Of a stretch of 64,000 nt of DNA, positions 26,118-32,852 are shown piece by piece (position 1 is the stretch's first letter; each line of letters begins with the position of its first letter). The position numbers and the translations under genes are program-made. The DNA lies in the NCBI GenBank assembly GCA_947502885.1, contig CANNBP010000012.1:118716-182715 (forward strand), read 5' to 3'. The notes under the pieces are model-generated. The model was not told the origin of the DNA, did no database searches, and saw nothing but the letters and a program-made list of their open reading frames with translations. Origin of the DNA: an uncultured Aquimarina sp. Its GTDB lineage: Bacteria; Bacteroidota; Bacteroidia; Flavobacteriales; Flavobacteriaceae.

Positions 26118-29100
26118 ATGAAATTATTAACAAAACACGCAACGATACTCTTTGCAGTATTAATTGTGCAGTTTTCTTCTGCACAAGAAAATCTTATTAG
26201 TGGTAAAGTCACTGATAATGAAAACTCACCTTTACCAGGAGTAAACATAACCATTAAAAACACAAATACAGGAACACAGACTGATTTTGATGGATTATAT
26301 TCTCTTCAAGCTTCAAAAGGAAGTATCTTAGTTTTTAGCTACTTAGGATTTTCTAATCAAGAAATCATAGTCGAAAACTCACAAACAATCAATGTAAAGT
26401 TAGAGGTAGCAGCATCTCAACTAGAAGAAATTGTTGTTACTGCCTTAGGGATATCAAGAGATAAAAAATCTTTGGGTTATGCTACTCAAGAAGTTGATGG
26501 AGATGAATTAAGCACAGTTAGAAGTGGTAATTTTGTCAATGCACTTTCAGGAAAAGCTTCTGGTATTCAGATTAGAAAAAATAACAACCTTGGTGGTTCT
26601 ACAAATGTCGTCATAAGAGGTAATGCTTCGCTAACAGGTAGCAATCAAGCCTTATTTGTAATTGACGGTGTGCCCATCAACAACACAAACACTAACTCAA
26701 AAATTCAAGGACAAGCTCGAGGAGGTCAATATGATTATGGAAACGCTGCATCAGATATTAATCCCGATGATATAGAATCTATAAATGTTTTAAAAGGTGC
26801 AGCAGCATCTGCCTTGTACGGTTCTAGGGCTGCAAACGGTGTAATAATGATTACTACCAAGAAAGGAGGAAAATCCAAAGGAATGGGAGTTACAATAAAT
26901 ACAGGAATTACTTTTGGATCAATAAACAAAACAACATTTGCAAAGTATCAATCACAATATGGAGCTGGTTATGGCCCATATTATGGCCCTAATGAAGATA
27001 GCTACCTTGATCAAATCGATATAGATAATGATGGAAATTTAGATTTTGTTACTCCATTAACCGAAGACGCATCCTATGGAGCCGCTTTTGATCCGAATAT
27101 TTTGGTATATCAATGGGATGCCTTTGATATAGACTCTCCTAATTATCTAAGAGCCACGCCATGGGTAAATGCTCAAAACGGTCCTATTACATTTTTTGAA
27201 ACCCCAGTAACCATAACAAATTCGGTTTCATTAGACAAAGGAAATGATCAAGGATCTTATAGATTAAGCTACACTCAATTTGACCAAAAAGGTTTACTAC
27301 CAAATAGTTCGATTAAAAAGCATAATTTCTCTATGAGTGGAAATATTAAACTCTCTGATAAATTATCTACTACAGGTTATGCCAATTATATCAAAACAGA
27401 TGGTCTAGGGCGTAATTCAACTGGATATAATGATAATATACTTGGAATGTTTAAACAATGGTGGCAAACCAATGTAGATTTACAACAGCAAAAAGATATC
27501 TATTTTGCAACAAAGAGAAATGTCACCTGGAACCCAAGTTCTAGAGAGCCAGGAGCATTACCTATCTATTGGGATAATCCATACTGGACCAGATATGAAA
27601 ATTTTCAAACCGATAATAGAAATCGTTTTATAGGTAATGTTTCTCTTAACTATGAAATTACAGATTGGTTTAACATTACAGGAAGAATTGCAACCGACAC
27701 TTATTCTGAACTACAAGAAGAAAGGAGAGCTAATGGTAGTGTTGCAACAAGTTTTGGAGTTAACCCTGGAGCAGGAACAAGAGATAATAGAGAAAATGCT
27801 AATTCTGGATATGGTAGAAAAGATATCAGAAATACAGAAACTAATTACGATCTTATGTTCAATTTTGATAAAGATCTAAATGATCAATTAAATATTAAAG
27901 GAGTTTTAGGTACCAATATTAGACGAAATCATCTACAATATATTTATGCTTCAACAAGTGGTGGACTAAGTGTTCCTAAACTATATTCGTTACAAAATAG
28001 TGTTGGTCCTTTACCTTTACCCGAAGAAAGAGATCAAAAAATTGGAGTTGATGGTATTTATGCTAGTGCATCATTGGGGTATAAGCAAACCTATTTCCTA
28101 GACGCTACCATACGTAAAGACCATTCTTCTACCCTTCCCGAAGGGAATAGCACTTTTTACTACCCTTCTGTAGCAACTAGTTTTATTTTTTCGAACTTAA
28201 TTAATACAGAGGTTATCTCCTTCGGAAAAATAAGAGCCAACTATGCCGAAGTAGGTAATAGCGCTCCATTCGATTATCTTTATGACAGCTATAATGTAAA
28301 CATTCCTATAGGCAGCTCTAGTACATCTGTTAAAGATATTAAGAACAATGCCAATTTAAAACCAGAAAGAACGACTAGTTTAGAATTAGGAGTAGAAATG
28401 AAACTGTTACAAAACAGAGTTGGTTTTGATGTCGCTTATTACAAAAACAACTCTATTGATCAAATTTTTGGAGTACCTGTAACAAGAAGTACTGGTTATT
28501 CTTCTAAAATTCTGAATGCAGGAGAAATACAAAATAAAGGAATTGAATTATCAATTTATGGCACACCTGTAAAAACAGAGGATTTCTCTTGGGATGTAAA
28601 TCTAAATTGGTCTAAAAACAAAAACGAAGTCATTGCATTAGAAGATGGAATAGAAAACCTTCAATTAGGTTCGTTTCAAGGAGGAATTACCATAAATGCA
28701 AGAGTTGGAGAACCATATGGGGTAATACAAGGTACGGATTACACCTATTTGAATGGTCAACGTGTTGTGGACGCATCGAATGGACAGTACATCAAAACCT
28801 CTGCTTCAAATAATGTAATTGGTGATACAAACCCTGATTGGTTAATGGGAATATCTAACAAATTTTACTACAAAAATTTGTCCTTCAGTTTTTTGATTGA
28901 TATTCAAAAAGGAGGTAGCATTTTTTCATTAGATCAATATTACGGACTAGCAACAGGTTTATATGAAGAAACGGCATTTACTAATGATCTTGGAAATCCG
29001 GTAAGAAATACTCTTGCCAACGGTGGTGGATTTATAAACCCTGGTGTTAATGAAGATGGATCTGTCAATACAACAAGAATTAGAGCAGATCGATTTGGTG

Positions 29101-29390
29101 CTTTTGGGTACAGAAGAGGGCTCCCAGATTCTGCTTTTGTATATGATGCTGGATATGTCAAATTAAGAGAAGTCGCTTTAACCTATATTTTCCCTAAAAA
29201 AATAATAGAAAGAACTTTCTTAAATGAAGTTTCTGTAAGTATTATAGGATCCAATTTATGGATAATAGATAAAAGTTTACCTCATGCAGATCCAGAAAGT
29301 GGATTAAGTGCTGGTAATCTACAAGGGTATTCGGTAGGTTCCTTACCAACTACAAAAGATCTAGGTTTCAACTTAAAATTACAATTTTAA
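26118..29390 (+). CDS. SusC/RagA-family TonB-linked outer membrane transporter
   Basis: 1090-residue outer-membrane importer working with the SusD-like lipoprotein and powered by TonB. Signal peptide to about residue 22, then a carboxypeptidase-regulatory-like domain (about 27-100: SGKVTDNENSPLPGVNITIK, GTQTDFDGLYSL), the SusC link VVTALGISRDKKSLGYATQEV, the plug (about 125-240, with VIRGNASLTGSNQALFVIDG and the LKGAAASALYGSRAANGVI signature), and a 22-strand barrel to the C-terminal Phe. It lacks an N-terminal STN domain, so it does not itself signal to an anti-sigma factor. The substrate, probably a glycan or peptide, cannot be read from sequence. Confidence 0.96.
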   Translation: MKLLTKHATILFAVLIVQFSSAQENLISGKVTDNENSPLPGVNITIKNTNTGTQTDFDGLYSLQASKGSILVFSYLGFSNQEIIVENSQTINVKLEVAASQLEEIVVTALGISRDKKSLGYATQEVDGDELSTVRSGNFVNALSGKASGIQIRKNNNLGGSTNVVIRGNASLTGSNQALFVIDGVPINNTNTNSKIQGQARGGQYDYGNAASDINPDDIESINVLKGAAASALYGSRAANGVIMITTKKGGKSKGMGVTINTGITFGSINKTTFAKYQSQYGAGYGPYYGPNEDSYLDQIDIDNDGNLDFVTPLTEDASYGAAFDPNILVYQWDAFDIDSPNYLRATPWVNAQNGPITFFETPVTITNSVSLDKGNDQGSYRLSYTQFDQKGLLPNSSIKKHNFSMSGNIKLSDKLSTTGYANYIKTDGLGRNSTGYNDNILGMFKQWWQTNVDLQQQKDIYFATKRNVTWNPSSREPGALPIYWDNPYWTRYENFQTDNRNRFIGNVSLNYEITDWFNITGRIATDTYSELQEERRANGSVATSFGVNPGAGTRDNRENANSGYGRKDIRNTETNYDLMFNFDKDLNDQLNIKGVLGTNIRRNHLQYIYASTSGGLSVPKLYSLQNSVGPLPLPEERDQKIGVDGIYASASLGYKQTYFLDATIRKDHSSTLPEGNSTFYYPSVATSFIFSNLINTEVISFGKIRANYAEVGNSAPFDYLYDSYNVNIPIGSSSTSVKDIKNNANLKPERTTSLELGVEMKLLQNRVGFDVAYYKNNSIDQIFGVPVTRSTGYSSKILNAGEIQNKGIELSIYGTPVKTEDFSWDVNLNWSKNKNEVIALEDGIENLQLGSFQGGITINARVGEPYGVIQGTDYTYLNGQRVVDASNGQYIKTSASNNVIGDTNPDWLMGISNKFYYKNLSFSFLIDIQKGGSIFSLDQYYGLATGLYEETAFTNDLGNPVRNTLANGGGFINPGVNEDGSVNTTRIRADRFGAFGYRRGLPDSAFVYDAGYVKLREVALTYIFPKKIIERTFLNEVSVSIIGSNLWIIDKSLPHADPESGLSAGNLQGYSVGSLPTTKDLGFNLKLQF

Positions 29391-29401
29391 AAAAATAAAA
29401 G

Positions 29402-30844
29402 ATGAAAAAAATAATAATATTAATTACTCTAGTAATTATAGCATCTTGCTCAGATAACCTAGAGAACCTAAACGAAAATATTAAAGATCCTTCTTCGGTA
29501 CCTGGTGAAACTTTATTTACAGGTGCGCAAAAGAATTTGGTTGATCAAATGGTCACTCCTAATGTAAATGACAATAACACTAAATTATGGGTTCAATACT
29601 TACAAGAAACAACCTATACCGATGAGAGTAACTATGATCAGATAACCAGAAATATTCCTGCGAATCATTGGAGTAAGCTCTACAAGGATGTTCTTAAAGA
29701 CCTAGATGAAGCATCCAAAGTTATCACAAACACAGACTATTTATTACCTGAAGACATAGAAAAGAAAGCCAATAAACTAGTTGTAATCGAGGTATTATCT
29801 ATATACACTTATAGTATATTAGTTGAAACCTTTGGAGATATACCATATACCGAAGCTTTAAATATTGATAATTTGTTACCCAAATATGATGACAGTCAAA
29901 CTATATACAAAAACCTGATTAATAGGCTTTCTACAGCTATAGATGCGTTTGACACGAGTAAAGGTAGTTTTGACAAAGCAGACAACATATACAGTGGAGA
30001 TACAGAACTTTGGAAAAAGTTTGCAGCATCTTTAAAATTAAGAATGGGTATTTTATTATCTGATGTAGATAATACTTTTGCCCAAAATGCGGTTGAAGAA
30101 GCAGTAGCTAGTGGTGTATTTACAAATAGATCAGATAATGCCAATTACAAATATTTGGCTGCATCTCCAAATACTAACCCTGTACATACGAACTTAATAT
30201 TAAGTGGAAGGCAAGATTTTGTGGCCGCCGCAACTATTATCGATATGATGAATACCTTAAATGATCCTAGAAGACCTCTATACTTCAAAGTTGTACCATC
30301 AACGGGTATATATGTAGGAGGAGAAATAGGAAGTACATCAAATTACTCTTCTCATTCACATGTATCCGATTATGTAGAAGCTGCAGATACTCCTGGAGTT
30401 ATATTGGATTATGCCGAAGTAGAGTTTTTATTAGCCGAAGCCGCAGCAAGGGGCTTTGCTGTTGGTGGTACTCCAAAGGAACATTATGATGCCGCTATCA
30501 TTGAATCTATAGAAAGTTGGGGAGGAAGCAATGCAGATGCAACAACATACTTAGCACAACCCACAGTAGATTATAATACTTTGACTGGTAGTGTTACTTG
30601 GAAAGAAGTAATAGGTAATCAAAAATGGATAGCCCTATTTAACAGAGGTATTGAGGCATGGACTTCAGTTAGACTTCTGGATTTCCCTACTTTAACCGCA
30701 CCAGCGGAGCCCGTTTCTGGATTTCCAAATAGATACACCTACCCTATTGTCGAACAAACTCTTAATGGTACAAATTGGACTTCGGCATCAAATGCCATTG
30801 GTAGTGACGAACCTGAGACTAAGTTATTTTGGGATTTAAATTAA
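29402..30844 (+). CDS. SusD/RagB-family nutrient-binding outer membrane lipoprotein
   Basis: 480 residues, lipoprotein signal VIIASC with Cys16. It has the SusD-like fold built on TPR helices; the early ENIKDPSSVPGETLFTGAQK and later LVVIEVLSIYTYSILVETFGDIPYTEAL and EVEFLLAEAAARGF blocks point to the SusD-like-2 branch (the RagB nutrient-binding type). It caps the adjacent SusC barrel and binds substrate at the surface. It starts 11 bases after susC and ends with a strong terminator. No glycoside hydrolase gene lies nearby, so a polysaccharide substrate is not supported by context. Confidence 0.94.
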   Translation: MKKIIILITLVIIASCSDNLENLNENIKDPSSVPGETLFTGAQKNLVDQMVTPNVNDNNTKLWVQYLQETTYTDESNYDQITRNIPANHWSKLYKDVLKDLDEASKVITNTDYLLPEDIEKKANKLVVIEVLSIYTYSILVETFGDIPYTEALNIDNLLPKYDDSQTIYKNLINRLSTAIDAFDTSKGSFDKADNIYSGDTELWKKFAASLKLRMGILLSDVDNTFAQNAVEEAVASGVFTNRSDNANYKYLAASPNTNPVHTNLILSGRQDFVAAATIIDMMNTLNDPRRPLYFKVVPSTGIYVGGEIGSTSNYSSHSHVSDYVEAADTPGVILDYAEVEFLLAEAAARGFAVGGTPKEHYDAAIIESIESWGGSNADATTYLAQPTVDYNTLTGSVTWKEVIGNQKWIALFNRGIEAWTSVRLLDFPTLTAPAEPVSGFPNRYTYPIVEQTLNGTNWTSASNAIGSDEPETKLFWDLN

Positions 30845-30876
30845 CCTTCTTTACACAAATTTTTCAATTCATCATG

Positions 30877-30910
30877 AATAAGACGAGATCAACATCTCGT
30901 CTTATTTTTT
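30877..30910 (+). terminator. Intrinsic terminator after susD
   Basis: Perfect 13-bp stem AATAAGACGAGAT/ATCTCGTCTTATT (30877-30889, 30894-30906) with a CAAC loop and a T-run. It ends the susCD transcript 33 bases after the stop codon. Confidence 0.92.
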
Positions 30911-30920
30911 TATTACATAT

Positions 30921-30960
30921 AAAAAAATTTCCCAAAAGCGTAAATACACTTTTGGGAAAT
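30921..30960 (-). terminator. Leftward intrinsic terminator with no annotated gene before it
   Basis: 12-bp stem ATTTCCCAAAAG/CTTTTGGGAAAT (30927-30938, 30949-30960), extended by G-C and T-A pairs after one mismatch. The seven A at 30921-30927 give a U-tract only on the minus strand; on the plus strand the stem is followed by CAACCAAATT. It therefore ends something transcribed leftward from 30961-31160. Confidence 0.8.
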
Positions 30961-31023
30961 CAACCAAATTAATCTAAACTAACTAACCAATATCTTAATT
31001 CAAAAGCAATTAAAAATTACTTT

Positions 31024-31107
31024 TTACAAGGAATAAAAACAGAAGAGAATACAAATTAAATTCAATGATACACAATTAAGTAAAAAGCATTTTTTTACTG
31101 ACATCAT
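31024..31107 (-). CDS. Possible 27-residue hydrophobic peptide
   Basis: Short open frame inside the candidate leftward transcript. It begins MMSVKKCFLL, has two Lys near the start and is hydrophobic and Cys-rich to the stop TAA, like a lone membrane or signal segment. In DNA this AT-rich a frame of this length can arise by chance, and the start lies 54 bases after the -10 box rather than the 21-22 seen at the other two sites. Offered only because of the transcript signals around it. Confidence 0.25.
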   Translation of the reverse strand: MMSVKKCFLLNCVSLNLICILFCFYSL

Positions 31108-31160
31108 GCGACTAAATTTTAATTAATAAATTGAAATATTTATGTCTTCCCTATATATAA

Positions 31161-31187
31161 AGCGTTCTAAGAAAGATTTACCCTACC
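31161..31187 (-). promoter_or_regulatory. ECF-type promoter motif, copy C
   Basis: Minus strand: GGTAGGGTAA (31187-31178), 13 bases, then CGCT (31164-31161). Same spacing as copies A and B with one change in the -10 box (CGCT for CGTT). It faces away from the sigma gene, toward the orphan leftward terminator. The housekeeping promoter of the sigma gene begins only 18 bases to its right. Confidence 0.6.
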
Positions 31188-31205
31188 GCTTTTTGTTTTT
31201 TATTC

Positions 31206-31236
31206 TTTGATGGCGTCAAAAAAAAATCTAGTTTTG
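31206..31236 (+). promoter_or_regulatory. Housekeeping promoter of the ECF sigma gene
   Basis: TTTG (31206-31209), 19 bases, TAGTTTTG (31229-31236): an exact match to the Bacteroidetes TTTG / TAnnTTTG promoter. Start expected near 31243, about 13 bases before the ATG at 31256. So the sigma gene appears to be made by the vegetative sigma, not by itself. Confidence 0.8.
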
Positions 31237-31255
31237 GCAATATATTATTACACAA

Positions 31256-31777
31256 ATGTCTGACACTAATAATTCTATATGTAATGAGCGTGCTTTTGAT
31301 GATTTTTTCAAAAATCACTCAAAACTTTTAAGAAACTATATATACTATAAGTTTGGAGATCTCGATCAAGCAGAAGATATCGTACAAGAAGCTTTTATTA
31401 AATTATGGAATAATTGTGCTAAGGTATCAATTGATAAAGCCAAAAGTTACATTTATACTGTTGCCAACAATCTAAGTATTAGTAATACTCGACATGAAAA
31501 AGTAAAGTTTAAACATAAGAATTATATTACACAGCGTAAAACAGATATCAATAACGAATCTCCTGAATTTATAATTTTGGAGAAAGAATATATGGAACAA
31601 TTAAAAAACGCTATTGCCGATTTGACAGAACGACAAAGAGAAGTTTTTTTGTTAAGCCGTATTGATAAAAAAACATATAGAGAAATTGCTGAACTCTCTG
31701 GAGTATCGATAAAAACTATAGAAAAATTAATGCATAAAGCGTTGGTTTCATTACGTCAGAAGGTTGGAAACATCTAA
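31256..31777 (+). CDS. RNA polymerase ECF sigma factor (FecI-like)
   Basis: 173-residue sigma-70 family factor with only regions 2 and 4. Region 2 (about 10-75) has YIYYKFGDLDQAEDIVQEAF and KLWNN; region 4 (about 115-170) has LTERQREVFLLSRIDKKTYREIAELSG with a helix-turn-helix, then VSIKTIEKLMHKALVSLRQK. It directs RNA polymerase to a dedicated promoter class, held inactive by the FecR protein encoded next. It belongs with a TonB receptor that carries an STN domain, the standard cell-surface signalling trio. Transcribed from a perfect housekeeping promoter. Confidence 0.94.
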   Translation: MSDTNNSICNERAFDDFFKNHSKLLRNYIYYKFGDLDQAEDIVQEAFIKLWNNCAKVSIDKAKSYIYTVANNLSISNTRHEKVKFKHKNYITQRKTDINNESPEFIILEKEYMEQLKNAIADLTERQREVFLLSRIDKKTYREIAELSGVSIKTIEKLMHKALVSLRQKVGNI

Positions 31778-31892
31778 CTTTCTAATTAATAATAGATACA
31801 AAAACTAAAATACAACTAACTAGGTTAATTTATATTTCATTAAAATAAACTTGATTGATTAAAAGTATAATTCTACTAAATTAAAATAAAAA

Positions 31893-31919
31893 GGTAGGGT
31901 AATTGAGAAATAAAACGTT
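31893..31919 (+). promoter_or_regulatory. ECF-type promoter motif, copy B (before fecR)
   Basis: GGTAGGGTAA (31893-31902), 13 bases, CGTT (31916-31919), 21 bases before the fecR ATG. The 163-base gap between sigma and fecR is otherwise AT-rich and empty. It is the expected place for the sigma to switch on its own anti-sigma and receptor (autoregulation). Confidence 0.75.
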
Positions 31920-31940
31920 TACCTATTATATAACGAAGTT

Positions 31941-32852
31941 ATGTTAGAAAATAAAGATGACATATTCTTATCAAGATGGATTAATGGAGAACTTTCTGCT
32001 GAGGAACTTCGTGATTTCAAGTCTCATCCTGATTATCCAAAATATCAAAAAATAAAAACTGGTATTGATACATTAGACGTAAGAGATTATGATACAGAAA
32101 AAGCGCTATCATCTATAAAGTCGAAATCTAATCGTCTAACTGAAGAAAAGCCATCTTCGATAATAAAACTATGGCCCTATATAGCAGTTGCCGCCTCTAT
32201 CGCTATTGTTTTAAGTGTTTTCTTATACAATCCAGATAAATCTTTTAATACAGGTTTTGGTGAACAATTAGCTATCTCATTACCTGATGGCTCAAAAATG
32301 ATTTTAAATGCTAAATCTACTGCCTCTTTTGATGAAGATAATTGGGATACTAATAGAACTATTTTTTTAAAAGGAGAAGCTTTTTTTAAAGTTAAAAAAG
32401 GCGAAAAGTTCACGGTTGCTACTGATAATGGTAAAGTTTCTGTTTTAGGCACTCAATTTAATGTACAATCTCAAGATAAACTCTTCGAAGTGACTTGTTT
32501 TGAAGGAAAAGTTAGTGTTAATAATAAGGATATACTAACCGCTGGAAAGGGATACAGAAATATAAAGAATAAGTTACACGAGAATTGGGTTTTTGACATA
32601 CAAAAACCATCTTGGTTAACCCATACAAGCTCATTTAGAAGTACTCCTATCAAATATGTTTTTAAGGAACTCGAAGAGCAGTATCGTATAAAAATCAAAG
32701 TAAACAATATAGATCCTGAAACAATATTTACAGGAAATTTCCCAAATAATAACAAAGAAGTTGCATTAAGGACAGTTTTTAGTACTTTAGACATGGAGTT
32801 TAGCATATCTCAAGATGGCCGAACCGTGAACGGTATTAGAATAGCAGAATGA
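31941..32852 (+). CDS. FecR-family anti-sigma factor
   Basis: 303 residues. The cytoplasmic N-terminus (about 1-70, LSRWINGELSAEELRDF) is the sigma-binding part; one membrane helix lies near 75-94 (WPYIAVAASIAIVLSVFLY). The periplasmic part has the FecR domain (ISLPDGSKMILNAKSTASFD, FLKGEAFFKVKKGEKFTV, VLGTQFNVQ) and the C-terminal DUF4974 domain (TPIKYVFKELEEQYRIKIKV), which contacts the receptor's STN domain in the family model. It ends in a four-base ATGA overlap with the receptor gene, so the two are translationally coupled. Confidence 0.94.
   Translation: MLENKDDIFLSRWINGELSAEELRDFKSHPDYPKYQKIKTGIDTLDVRDYDTEKALSSIKSKSNRLTEEKPSSIIKLWPYIAVAASIAIVLSVFLYNPDKSFNTGFGEQLAISLPDGSKMILNAKSTASFDEDNWDTNRTIFLKGEAFFKVKKGEKFTVATDNGKVSVLGTQFNVQSQDKLFEVTCFEGKVSVNNKDILTAGKGYRNIKNKLHENWVFDIQKPSWLTHTSSFRSTPIKYVFKELEEQYRIKIKVNNIDPETIFTGNFPNNNKEVALRTVFSTLDMEFSISQDGRTVNGIRIAE

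Larger units (their letters stand above)
30921..31153 (-). ncRNA. Candidate ECF-dependent small transcript (about 230 nt)
   Basis: Defined only by its ends: an ECF-type promoter motif (31161-31187) reading left, whose start would be near 31153, and the leftward terminator at 30921-30960. It could be a regulatory RNA or a short mRNA for the 27-residue peptide at 31024-31107. It contains two UUGGUU segments; one, AUUGGUU (plus-strand 30985-30991), is complementary to AACCAAU at the susC start codon. Start and end positions are predictions. Confidence 0.45.
30845..31255. other. 411-base intergenic region between susD and the ECF sigma gene
   Basis: Contains, left to right: the susD terminator (rightward), a second terminator whose U-tract faces left, an AT-rich stretch with a 27-codon leftward open frame, an ECF-type promoter motif facing left, and a near-perfect housekeeping promoter facing right for the sigma gene. 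The order suggests a leftward transcript of roughly 230 bases, described separately. Confidence 0.7.
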
